Below are positions 1-7,142 of a stretch of 64,000 nucleotides of DNA, one piece after another. The position numbers were made by a program, and so were the translations under genes. Source of the stretch: Pseudomonas mendocina. GTDB lineage: Bacteria > Pseudomonadota > Gammaproteobacteria > Pseudomonadales > Pseudomonadaceae. The notes beneath the pieces were generated by a model, which was not told where the DNA came from, ran no database searches, and saw only the letters and a list, made by a program, of their open reading frames with translations. The stretch lies in contig NZ_LR134290.1 in the NCBI RefSeq assembly GCF_900636545.1, positions 3,534,001-3,598,000 on the forward strand, given 5' to 3'. The first letter of the stretch is position 1. Each line of letters opens with the position of its first letter.

Positions 1-1
1 G

Positions 2-706
2 CGGTTCTGGGAACAACTGCGCCGGGGCGAATTCGTCGTCAACCGCTTCCGCCGCCTGGATAGCCACGGCCGCGACGTGTGGCTGGAGGCGTCCTACAAC
101 CCCATCACCGACGCCCACGACAAGCTGTACAAGGTGGTCAAGTTCGCCACGGTGATCACCGACCAGGTGCAGCGCGAGGAGGCCGTCGCCCAGGCTGCAG
201 GTATTGCTTTCGAGACCTCCAAGGGCACCGACGAAAGCGCGCGCAACGGCGCCTCGGTGGTGCAGCAGATGCTCGACGCCATGACCGAACTGGCCGCGCG
301 CATGCAGGAGGCTGCTCAGGGTATCGAAGCGCTGGACAAGCAATCGCAACTCATCGGCTCCATCGTCAAGAACATCAGCAGCATCGCCGACCAGACCAAC
401 CTGCTGGCCCTGAACGCGGCCATCGAGGCGGCGCGAGCGGGTGACCAGGGGCGTGGTTTCGCCGTAGTGGCCGACGAGGTTCGTCAGTTGGCGTCGCGCA
501 CCAGCGCGGCCACCGAGGAAATCACCTCGGTGGTCGGCCAGAACCAGCAACTGGCCGAACGCGCGGTGGAGATCATCGATCGCGGCAAGACCCAGGCCGA
601 GTTGGGCCTCGAACTGTCCGGCCAGGCTGGCCGGGTGATCGAGGAAATTCAGGATGGTGCGCGGCGCGTGGTCAAGGCGGTCGAGAGTTTCGCCACGCAG
701 TTGTAA
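2..706 (+). CDS. PAS-containing methyl-accepting chemotaxis protein, 5' end outside window
   Basis: Partial gene; the reading frame is open from base 2 and its start lies upstream of the window. The visible 234 residues begin in the end of a PAS domain ([15 protein letters not shown], then WLEASYNP) and continue into the MCP cytoplasmic signalling hairpin, with the conserved tip [17 protein letters not shown] followed by [15 protein letters not shown] at about residues 130-165. No membrane segment is visible. It is closely similar to the complete receptor at 13347-14660, so it is probably a soluble double-PAS receptor of the BdlA/Aer type that signals to CheA/CheW. Confident on family, unsure of ligand. 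Confidence 0.93.
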   Translation, partial: RFWEQLRRGEFVVNRFRRLDSHGRDVWLEASYNPITDAHDKLYKVVKFATVITDQVQREEAVAQAAGIAFETSKGTDESARNGASVVQQMLDAMTELAARMQEAAQGIEALDKQSQLIGSIVKNISSIADQTNLLALNAAIEAARAGDQGRGFAVVADEVRQLASRTSAATEEITSVVGQNQQLAERAVEIIDRGKTQAELGLELSGQAGRVIEEIQDGARRVVKAVESFATQL

Positions 707-711
707 CCCAG

Positions 712-739
712 GGGGCGTCGGTGCCTAAGGCACCGCCCC
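712..739 (+). terminator. hairpin after chemoreceptor gene
   Basis: The core GGTGCC-TAA-GGCACC (720-734) is flanked by G-rich and C-rich sides that extend the stem. It sits just behind the receptor stop codon. There is no U tract after it, so it is a weak or Rho-assisted terminator candidate. Confidence 0.4.
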
Positions 740-912
740 AGAACACGTCATCACACAACTCTATCTTCCATCTCTCCCCCTAATACCTGGCCAAAAGCCA
801 ATCCGTGCATATTCCCAATGCATTTGAATGCCACTATTTTCAATGTTGTCATACATCGTATAAGTTTCACGGGTCGCATCTGCGATCAACAAGAACAACA
901 AGGACCCTCACG

Positions 913-2004
913 ATGAATGACGAACAACGCCCCGACGGTTCACGCCGCCAATTTCTCAAGCAGTCGCTGGTCTATTCCGCTGCCGCCGCCAGCGCCGCCT
1001 CGCTGCTGCCGCAACTGGCCAATGCCACGCAGCCTCTCGACCTGCGCTACCCATCCGCTGCGGTCAAGCCGCTGGATGACAGCTTCCTGCAACTACGCCT
1101 GTTCAACGCCAGCGTGGAAAAACTCGCCGATGGCATCCGCTGGGCCGAAGGCCCTGTATGGTTCGGCGACGGTCGCTACCTGCTGGTCAGCGACATCCCC
1201 AACAACCGCATCATGCGCTGGGACGAAATCAGTCAGTCGCTGGCCGTCTACCGCCAGCCATCGAACTATGCCAACGGCCTGGTGCGCGACCGCCAGGGCC
1301 GGCTGATTGCCTGCGAGGGCTCGACCACACAGGATGTTGGCCGACGCATCACCCGCACCGAACACGACGGCAGCATCACCGTGCTGGCCGATACGTTTGA
1401 GGGCAAGCGCTTCAACTCGCCGAACGATCTGGTGGTCAAGCGCGACGGCTCGGTGTGGTTCACCGACCCGCCCTTCCAGACCGGCAACTTCTACGAGGGT
1501 TACAAGATCGAGCCGGAGCTGCCCCATGGCGTCTACCGCATCGACGGCGAAACGCAGCAGGTCACCCGAGTGATCGACGATCTGGCCGGCCCCAACGGCT
1601 TGTGCTTCTCGCCGGACGAGAAGACCCTGTACATCGTCGAGGGTCGTGCCAAGCCGCATCGCCTGGTGTGGGCTTATCAGGTAAACGACGACGGCAGCCT
1701 CGGGCAACGCCGCAAACACATCGAAGCCACCGACACCGGCGCGCTGGATGGGATCAAGTGCGACGAGTTCGGCAACCTGTGGTGCGGCTGGGGCAGCAAC
1801 GGTTCGGCCGAGAGCGATCCGGAAAAGCTCGATGGTGTGCGCGTGTTCAACCCGCAGGGCAAGGCCATCGGCCATATCGCACTGCCGGAGCGCTGCGCCA
1901 ACCTGTGCTTTGGCGGCGAGAAAGGTAATCGCCTGTTCATGGCCAGCAGCCATGGCATCTATTCCCTGTTCGTCAACGCACGCGGCGCCACCTTCATCAA
2001 CTAA
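913..2004 (+). CDS. Tat-exported SMP-30/gluconolactonase/LRE family protein
   Basis: 363 residues. The ATG at 913 is preceded by AAGGA and starts a twin-arginine signal peptide (SRRQFLK followed by an Ala-rich hydrophobic stretch), so the product should be exported folded to the periplasm. The body is a six-bladed SMP-30-type propeller: WAEGPVW near residue 80 supplies the metal-binding Glu, and SPNDLVV, GPNGLCFSPD and DGIKCDEFGNLW supply the Asn/Asp ligands. Family members are divalent-metal lactonases acting on aldonolactones or related esters; the substrate here is unknown. An upstream in-frame extension to 805 lacks a ribosome binding site and would mask the Tat signal. Monocistronic. Confidence 0.9.
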   Translation: MNDEQRPDGSRRQFLKQSLVYSAAAASAASLLPQLANATQPLDLRYPSAAVKPLDDSFLQLRLFNASVEKLADGIRWAEGPVWFGDGRYLLVSDIPNNRIMRWDEISQSLAVYRQPSNYANGLVRDRQGRLIACEGSTTQDVGRRITRTEHDGSITVLADTFEGKRFNSPNDLVVKRDGSVWFTDPPFQTGNFYEGYKIEPELPHGVYRIDGETQQVTRVIDDLAGPNGLCFSPDEKTLYIVEGRAKPHRLVWAYQVNDDGSLGQRRKHIEATDTGALDGIKCDEFGNLWCGWGSNGSAESDPEKLDGVRVFNPQGKAIGHIALPERCANLCFGGEKGNRLFMASSHGIYSLFVNARGATFIN

Positions 2005-2011
2005 CCACTGC

Positions 2012-2034
2012 GCCACGGCCGCTCCGGCCGTGGC
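2012..2034 (+). terminator. perfect 10-bp hairpin after SMP-30 gene
   Basis: GCCACGGCCG-CTC-CGGCCGTGGC, located 8 bases behind the stop codon. It is followed by a short CCTTTC rather than a U tract. Likely transcript end of the SMP-30 gene. Confidence 0.5.
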
Positions 2035-2194
2035 CTGCCGCGCCTTTCACAAGGCCTTGAGCGCTCTATTTAGGGCGTTTCAGCAAGCATCAGTGGCATC
2101 GATGTTCACCATCATGCCAATGAAGTTCTCTGAAAAAATCCAGTGCGTAACATCTGCTCCATACCCAACCACAACCCCGCTGGAGCAAAACACC

Positions 2195-2713
2195 ATGAAA
2201 CGCCAACTCGTCCTCAGCTTCGCTTTCTCCGTACTGGCAGCCAACGTATTCGCCGCGTCCTCTACCCAACCTGTCGTCGCCGAAGGTGGCTCTGATCGCC
2301 TGATCGAAAGCCGCATCGCCGAAGGTGGTTCCGACCGCCTGATCCAGAATCGCGTCGCTGAAGGTGGTTCCGATCGTCTGATTCAGAATCGCGTCGCCGA
2401 AGGTGGCTCCGACCGTCTGATTCAGAACCGCGTCGCCGAAGGTGGCTCCGACCGTCTGATTCAGAACCGCGTCGCCGAAGGTGGCTCTGATCGTCTGATT
2501 CAGAATCGCGTCGCTGAAGGTGGTTCCGATCGTCTGATTCAGAATCGCGTCGCTGAAGGTGGCTCTGATCGTCTGATTCAGAATCGCGTCGCTGAAGGTG
2601 GCTCCGACCGTCTGATTCAGAACCGCATCGCCGAAGGTGGCTCTGATCGTCTGATCCAGAACCGCGTCGCCGAAGGTGGCTCAGATCGTCTGATTCAGAA
2701 TCGCACCGCCTGA
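2195..2713 (+). CDS. secreted protein of eleven 13-residue tandem repeats
   Basis: 172 residues. The ATG at 2195 gives a Sec signal peptide (MKRQLVLSFAFSVLAANVFA, cleavage about residue 20), a seven-residue linker and then exactly eleven copies of a 13-residue unit with consensus VAEGGSDRLIQNR, ending in Thr-Ala. The first copy ends ESR instead of QNR and two copies begin with Ile; otherwise the protein repeat is invariant although the DNA copies differ at synonymous sites. No cysteine, no membrane segment after the signal. I do not recognise a biochemical function; similar repeat proteins in Pseudomonas have, to my memory, been loosely annotated as phage infection proteins, which I cannot verify. 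Single gene with its own hairpin terminator. Confidence 0.88.
   Translation: MKRQLVLSFAFSVLAANVFAASSTQPVVAEGGSDRLIESRIAEGGSDRLIQNRVAEGGSDRLIQNRVAEGGSDRLIQNRVAEGGSDRLIQNRVAEGGSDRLIQNRVAEGGSDRLIQNRVAEGGSDRLIQNRVAEGGSDRLIQNRIAEGGSDRLIQNRVAEGGSDRLIQNRTA
2276..2704 (+). repeat. 11 x 39-bp in-frame tandem repeat
   Basis: Eleven contiguous 39-base units encode the 13-residue repeat. Units differ by synonymous changes such as GCC/GCT, TCT/TCC, GAT/GAC, CGC/CGT and AAT/AAC. Because 39 is a multiple of three, copy-number change would keep the frame. There are no spacers, so this is not a CRISPR. Confidence 0.97.
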
Positions 2714-2772
2714 TTGGCCATTCACCCACTGATCGAGAACGTCGTATGACTCGATGGCAAGTGCAGCCCGAA

Positions 2773-2797
2773 AAGGCCGGCCTGATAAGCCGGCCTT
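2773..2797 (+). terminator. hairpin terminator after repeat protein
   Basis: AAGGCCGGC-CTGATAA-GCCGGCCTT is a perfect 9-bp stem preceded by an A run and followed by GCTGTTTGG. It ends the transcript of the repeat-protein gene. Confidence 0.65.
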
Positions 2798-2927
2798 GCT
2801 GTTTGGGGCACTGAAAGGTCACCCGTACACAGCGCGAATGAATACCCCCGTGTCGCGCCCCGGCAACCAACCGCTGCCACCCCGCTCTATGGTGAAAGCT
2901 CTTTTTGACCGACACCGGAGCGCCAAA

Positions 2928-3275
2928 ATGGCCAACAAACCGATCACCGTTCTGCGCGATACCCAACCGATGCCCGTCGTCGATGCCTGCAAATGGGAGC
3001 GCATCGAAGGTGACCCGCACACCGTCAACCTCAACGCCTACACCTCCGACGACGGCAGCAAGATCATGGGAACCTGGATCTGCACCCCCGGCAAATGGCG
3101 TGTGGAATACGTGAAGTGGGAGTACTGCCACTTCCAGGAAGGTTACTGCATCATCACCCCGGACGGCATGGAGCCGATTCACCTCAAGGCTGGCGATATC
3201 TTCGTGGTCGAGCCTGGCATGAAAGGCACCTGGGAAGTGGTCGAGACCGTTCGCAAGTACTTCGTTTTCGCCTGA
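2928..3275 (+). CDS. small cupin-domain protein (DUF861/EutQ-like)
   Basis: 115 residues. Start chosen at the ATG at 2928, which has GGAG seven bases upstream; longer in-frame extensions run through the preceding hairpin. The protein is a single cupin barrel: KWEYCHFQEGYCIITPDG and a second motif AGDIFVVEPGMKGTWEVVE near the C terminus, resembling the cupin_3 family. Such proteins bind small ligands or metals; no enzymatic activity can be assigned. It is flanked by hairpins on both sides and appears monocistronic. Confidence 0.8.
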   Translation: MANKPITVLRDTQPMPVVDACKWERIEGDPHTVNLNAYTSDDGSKIMGTWICTPGKWRVEYVKWEYCHFQEGYCIITPDGMEPIHLKAGDIFVVEPGMKGTWEVVETVRKYFVFA

Positions 3276-3294
3276 TCGCTGCCCCCTCATATCG

Positions 3295-3319
3295 GTGTGC
3301 GCCCTCTGCCGGCGCACAC
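3295..3319 (+). terminator. hairpin after cupin gene
   Basis: GTGTGCGCC-CTCTGCC-GGCGCACAC, perfect 9-bp stem 19 bases behind the cupin stop codon. No U tract follows. Confidence 0.45.
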
Positions 3320-3396
3320 TCATGCGCCTCACTGGCGTTAGTCAAAGGCAGCACGCCCCGCCAAAGCTCCGAGTCTCCAGAGCTACCCAGGATGTC

Positions 3397-3666
3397 TCAG
3401 GGCGCCCTTACCGTCAGGCTCACCAGCTTGAGCACGATCGGTCGCACCAGCATCACGCAGACGAAAGCCACCGGCATCGCCAGGCTGTATGCACTCAGCA
3501 CCGCCTGTAGGTAACCCTCGCCAAGACCACGGTTTGCAGCCGTAATGACCAGCGACATGAGCATGGCCACGATGCCTGACATGAAAAAGGCAAAGGCCAC
3601 AGGCATGGCGCGCGCAGGCAATTTCCAGCTGCGCGTGACACCTGGCGCGAGGTCGAGATCGGACAT
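3397..3666 (-). CDS. DUF2798 small inner-membrane protein
   Basis: 89 residues with two hydrophobic segments (about residues 20-42, AMPVAFAFFMSGIVAMLMSL, and about 58-80, YSLAMPVAFVCVMLVRPIV) separated by a Gly-rich loop, the pattern of DUF2798. The two segments share an AMPVAF signature, suggesting an internal duplication. Function unknown. It is transcribed divergently from a LysR regulator, and family members are often found in that arrangement, so it is probably that regulator's target. Confidence 0.8.
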   Translation of the reverse strand: MSDLDLAPGVTRSWKLPARAMPVAFAFFMSGIVAMLMSLVITAANRGLGEGYLQAVLSAYSLAMPVAFVCVMLVRPIVLKLVSLTVRAP

Positions 3667-3740
3667 GTTCAGTTTTCCTGTTCGATGAAAGTGCCGGCAC
3701 TCTAGCGATGAAGGCGATTGCGACGGTAGAGGGCGGAAGG

Positions 3741-3765
3741 TAAGTTGAGTATCAAGCTTAACTTA
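3741..3765. promoter_or_regulatory. inverted repeat between DUF2798 and LysR genes
   Basis: TAAGTT at 3741-3746 and AACTTA at 3760-3765 form an inverted repeat with 13 bases between; an inner TTGA-GTA-TCAA palindrome lies within it. Its position in the divergent region just before the regulator's ATG fits a LysR-type binding site that also autoregulates. Confidence 0.5.
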
Positions 3766-3768
3766 CGA

Positions 3769-4746
3769 ATGGACATCCAATTGGAAAGCAAAAGCACGGA
3801 CACCCTGCGCGGCCTGGAGAGTTTCGTGAAGGCCGTCGAGAGCGGCAGCATCGCTGCTGGCGCACGCTTGCTGGGTATCAGCGCAGCGGCAGCGAGCCAG
3901 AACATTGCCCGCCTGGAGCAGAGCCTGGGGCTGCGCCTGCTCACCCGCACCACCCGCAGCCTGGCACTGACCGACGCCGGCGCGCTGTACTTCGAGCGCG
4001 TGCAAGCGGTGCTTCAGGAGCTGGAGCTGGCCCGCGCCGCCGTCGCCGATCTGCAGGACGAACCGCGCGGCCAGTTGCGCATCGCCGCCAGCGCCGCATT
4101 CGGCCGTCACGTACTGGCCCCGCTGATCCCCGGTTTCATGGCGCAGCACCCGCGCATCCGCTGCGAACTGCTGACGACCGACGCCGTGGTCGATCACATC
4201 CAGGAGGGTGTCGACCTCAGTATCCACATCGCCCAGCAGTTGCAGGACGGCCTGGTGGCCAGGCGCATCGCCACCGCGCAGACACGCTTCTGCGCGGCGC
4301 CAGCCTACCTGCAACGTGCCGGACGCCCCAGCGAGCCCGAACAACTGCGCGACCACGACTGCCTGCTGTTTCGCTTCGCCACCGACGGACGCTTCCTGCG
4401 CTGGGGCTTCGTTCGCGAAGGCGTGCATTTCGATGCCCAGGTCAGGGTTGGCATGAGCAGCAACGACATCGATGCCCTCGCCCAATGCGCCGCGGCAGGC
4501 GGAGGTATCACCCGGCTGGCGTCCTTCGTTGCCGATCCCTACCTGGCCCGCGGCGAGCTGGTCGAACTGTTCTCCTCGGCCACGCCCACCCATGGCCGGG
4601 CCACCAGCGCACCGCTAGACTACTACCTGTGCGTGCGTGATCGCTACGAGCTGACGCCCAAGGTGCGGCTGTTCATGGATTATCTGCAGCACGCCCTGCC
4701 CGCCAATTTGCAACCTTTTGCCGAAGCGCCCTGGCATGGCGTCTGA
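3769..4746 (+). CDS. LysR family transcriptional regulator
   Basis: 325 residues from ATG 3769. N-terminal winged helix-turn-helix (LESFVKAVESGSIAAGARLLGIS followed by NIARLEQSLGLRLLTRTTRS), then a substrate-binding-like effector domain to the end. An alternative TTG at 3745 has a better Shine-Dalgarno (GGAAGG) and adds eight residues; the ATG is preferred because it starts nearer the HTH and clear of the inverted repeat, but the choice is uncertain. Likely controls the divergent DUF2798 gene and itself. Effector unknown. Confidence 0.88.
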   Translation: MDIQLESKSTDTLRGLESFVKAVESGSIAAGARLLGISAAAASQNIARLEQSLGLRLLTRTTRSLALTDAGALYFERVQAVLQELELARAAVADLQDEPRGQLRIAASAAFGRHVLAPLIPGFMAQHPRIRCELLTTDAVVDHIQEGVDLSIHIAQQLQDGLVARRIATAQTRFCAAPAYLQRAGRPSEPEQLRDHDCLLFRFATDGRFLRWGFVREGVHFDAQVRVGMSSNDIDALAQCAAAGGGITRLASFVADPYLARGELVELFSSATPTHGRATSAPLDYYLCVRDRYELTPKVRLFMDYLQHALPANLQPFAEAPWHGV

Positions 4747-4859
4747 AGCGGCTTGAAAGCGCGGGAACCTGGCCTATTGAAAACGGTCTGTGCTGCTCCG
4801 CCGACCCGGCGGTTTCCCACTCACGGATGGCTCAAAAGGCCCTTCAGCAAGGAATCATC

Positions 4860-5315
4860 ATGAACCGACTCAAGCTGCCGTTGTTCACCCTCGCCTGCGC
4901 CACCACGCCCGAGGCACTGAAACCCTACCCTGCAGCCGAGGCAGGCTACAGCCGCCATGTGATCGAGCTGCCGGCGCAAGCCAACGAAGCCGAATACAAG
5001 GTGGAAATCATCGCCGGCAAGACGCTGGAGGTGGACTGCAACCAGCAACGTCTGGGTGGCCAGTGGCAGGAAAAGACCGTGGAAGGCTGGGGCTACAGCT
5101 ACTACGAACTGGGCCAGGTAGGTCCGGCGGTGAGCACACTGATGGCCTGCCCGGACGGCAGCCGCAAGCAGGCATTCGTGCGCGTTGGCGGCGAGCCGCA
5201 CCTGGTGCGTTACAACAGCAAGCTGCCACTGGTGATCTACGCGCCGGACGATATCGAAGTGCGCTATCGCCTGTGGTCGGCCTTGGGCCAGAGCAGCGTG
5301 GCGCCGCGCCAGTAG
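4860..5315 (+). CDS. eco: ecotin, periplasmic serine protease inhibitor
   Basis: 151 residues with strong similarity to Escherichia coli ecotin along its length: VDCNQQRLGG, EGWGYSYYELGQV, STLMACPDGSRK and RYNSKLPLVIYAPDD. The P1 methionine in the reactive loop (TLMAC) and the two cysteines that form the family's disulfide are kept, so broad inhibition of chymotrypsin-fold proteases is expected. Ecotin is periplasmic, but the N terminus here (MNRLKLPLFTLACATTPEAL) is shorter than the E. coli signal and lacks an obvious AXA cleavage site; export is therefore less certain. Start chosen at 4860, the ATG nearest the hydrophobic stretch. Monocistronic. Confidence 0.92.
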   Translation: MNRLKLPLFTLACATTPEALKPYPAAEAGYSRHVIELPAQANEAEYKVEIIAGKTLEVDCNQQRLGGQWQEKTVEGWGYSYYELGQVGPAVSTLMACPDGSRKQAFVRVGGEPHLVRYNSKLPLVIYAPDDIEVRYRLWSALGQSSVAPRQ

Positions 5316-5330
5316 CGTCGGGCTCTGCCG

Positions 5331-5352
5331 CACCGGCCATGGATGGCCGGTG
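5331..5352 (+). terminator. hairpin between ecotin and HDOD genes
   Basis: CACCGGCCAT-GG-ATGGCCGGTG, a perfect 10-bp inverted repeat 16 bases behind the ecotin stop. No U tract follows. Confidence 0.45.
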
Positions 5353-5499
5353 CTTCGCGGCACTTGCCCGAGAGCGGGGTACGGGGAAAAAAGCTCTAGC
5401 AAGCGGCTGCGAGACTGGATGCGATGGCCGGCGCGGCTATGCTCAAAGAGCACCTTCTCACCGAGCGCCAGAGCTGCGCCCGTATCTATCGGAGCCAAC

Positions 5500-6321
5500 A
5501 TGGATATCGAAAGTCTCTTTGCCCAGCTGCACACCCTGCCCAGCATTCCGAAGGTCGCGCAGGAGCTGATCCAACAGTTCGACAACCCCTCCTCCAACCT
5601 GGAAAGCGTGGCGCGCAATATCGAGCGCGACCCGGTCATCGCTGCCAAGGTATTGCGCCTGGCCAACTCGCCGCGCTTTCGTGGTTCCCGCGAAGCGGTC
5701 AGCGTCGAGGACGCCGCCATGCGCCTGGGCATCAATACCCTGCGAACGCTGGTGCTGGCGTCGGCCATGACGGGCGCGTTCAAGCCCGATACCGGCTTCG
5801 ACCTCAAGGGTTTCTGGATTCGCAGCTTCCGCGTCGCCAGTATCTCCCGCTGCCTGGCCAAGCAGATGAAGCTGGACACCGACGCGGCTTTCACCTGCGG
5901 CATGATGCACAACATCGGCGAACTGCTGATCCAGACTGGCGCACCGGATTTCGCCCGGCGCATGAACCGCCACCCGAGACGCGAGGCCGCAGCCCACGCT
6001 GCCGAGGAAACCCTGCAACTGGGCTTCGGCTACCCGGAGGTGGGTGCCGAACTGGCGAGGCGCTGGCAATTGCCTATGCTGATCCAGCACGCGATTGCCT
6101 TCCAGGCTCGTCCAACCCAGGCGCCCGGTGACAATCGCTATGCACGCCTGGTCGCCCAGTCGGTGACCGTGGCGGAGTGCGTCGAGCTGGACGGTGTCAG
6201 CGAGCAGGCCAAGCAGAGCCTGGAAGGCCCGCTGTTCGAAGAAGTCGACCTGGACAAGCTGTTCGAAGCCCTGCCGGCGGTACTGGAGGCGGACAAGGCA
6301 TTTGCCGAGTTGCTCGGCTAA
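5500..6321 (+). CDS. HDOD domain protein
   Basis: 273 residues; ATG 5500 has GGAG nine bases upstream. The whole length is an HDOD domain: LPSIPKVAQELIQ and NIERDPVIAAKVLRLANS at the N terminus, then GMMHNIGELLI where catalytic HD-type phosphodiesterases have His-Asp; the Asp is Asn here, as usual for non-catalytic HDOD proteins. Family members act as signalling scaffolds in c-di-GMP, chemotaxis and attachment circuits. Fits the abundance of c-di-GMP genes in this window, but no partner is adjacent. Confidence 0.88.
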   Translation: MDIESLFAQLHTLPSIPKVAQELIQQFDNPSSNLESVARNIERDPVIAAKVLRLANSPRFRGSREAVSVEDAAMRLGINTLRTLVLASAMTGAFKPDTGFDLKGFWIRSFRVASISRCLAKQMKLDTDAAFTCGMMHNIGELLIQTGAPDFARRMNRHPRREAAAHAAEETLQLGFGYPEVGAELARRWQLPMLIQHAIAFQARPTQAPGDNRYARLVAQSVTVAECVELDGVSEQAKQSLEGPLFEEVDLDKLFEALPAVLEADKAFAELLG

Positions 6322-6407
6322 CCCCAGCACATTCCCATCGCGAAAACTGCTGCAAGCGGCTGGCTGAAGGATCGGGCTTCAGTCAGCCGGTGCAGGCAAG
6401 GATGGCA

Positions 6408-7052
6408 TCAGCGCATGCAGCACTGCTTGTACTTCTTGCCACTGCCGCAGGTACAGGGATCGTTGCGGCCGACCTTGGCCTCCTCGCGGCGTACCGGCAG
6501 CAGCGGGTCCAGATTCTGTTGCCAGTACTCGTAGAGTTCGACGGCGGCCGGCTCGATCATCGCCGTGCTGGCGTCATATTCCGCGTCGGACATGGCCTTG
6601 AGCGTCTCGGTACCGCTTTCGTCGCCGTGCAGGGTGATCAACGCCAGAGCTGCCGCCACCGAATCGGGCAGCGGCTCTTCCAGCCAACCAGCCACCGCAG
6701 CGCCACGCAGGTAACCGGCGCACCATTCGGAAACGATCAGTTTCTCGCCCTTGCCGTTGCCATCGGCGAGGAAGATCGCCTCATAGTCGTCCGGCTCTTC
6801 GCTGAGCATGTAGGTGGCCTCGCTCATCAGCTCCACCGCCAGCTTCATGAAGCGCTCGCCATCCTTGTCGCTCGGCCATTGCGGTGGCTGGTCGGCCCAG
6901 ATCGCCGCATACCAGACGGCAGGCGCGACCTGGCGCGGCGCGGAGACGATGGCGGCGAAATAGCCGTCCAGCTCGCTGGCAGAGAGGATCGAGTCATCGT
7001 TGCCGTACTTGAGCAGCCACTGATCGAGCTTCTCCAAGCCTCTGTTGTCCAT
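6408..7052 (-). CDS. YecA/YgfB (UPF0149) family protein with C-terminal SEC-C zinc motif
   Basis: 214 residues; ATG at 7052 is preceded by AGAGG at good spacing. Residues 1-180 form the helical UPF0149 domain ([13 protein letters not shown] and [10 protein letters not shown]). The last 25 residues are a SEC-C motif ([18 protein letters not shown]) that binds zinc in SecA-like fashion and often mediates ribosome or protein contacts. Exact role unknown. It lies downstream of leuA on the same strand, separated by a hairpin. Confidence 0.88.
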   Translation of the reverse strand: MDNRGLEKLDQWLLKYGNDDSILSASELDGYFAAIVSAPRQVAPAVWYAAIWADQPPQWPSDKDGERFMKLAVELMSEATYMLSEEPDDYEAIFLADGNGKGEKLIVSEWCAGYLRGAAVAGWLEEPLPDSVAAALALITLHGDESGTETLKAMSDAEYDASTAMIEPAAVELYEYWQQNLDPLLPVRREEAKVGRNDPCTCGSGKKYKQCCMR

Positions 7053-7111
7053 CGCCACGCCTCTCGCTGAAAAAAGGGCGCTACTGTCCCACAGTTGACC
7101 GCCGCGAAACA

Positions 7112-7134
7112 GCCTGACCGCCAGGCGGTCAGGC
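7112..7134 (-). terminator. hairpin behind leuA
   Basis: Palindromic stem CCTGACCGC-CAG-GCGGTCAGG (plus one outer G-C pair) located 9 bases behind the leuA stop on the minus strand, followed by CTGTTTC. Probable leuA transcript end. Confidence 0.5.
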
Positions 7135-7142
7135 CTTCCCTC

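Noticed and set aside
2276..2704. CRISPR-like repeat
   Set aside because: Units are contiguous, in frame, with no spacers and encode a secreted protein.
2262..3332. 356-residue minus-strand ORF across the repeat array
   Set aside because: It exists because a stop-free antisense frame is copied eleven times; it has no ribosome site, an absurd RRRDSESDDQ repeat, and overlaps two credible plus-strand genes.
4821..5963. 380-residue minus-strand ORF
   Set aside because: Antisense to ecotin and the HDOD gene, both certain.
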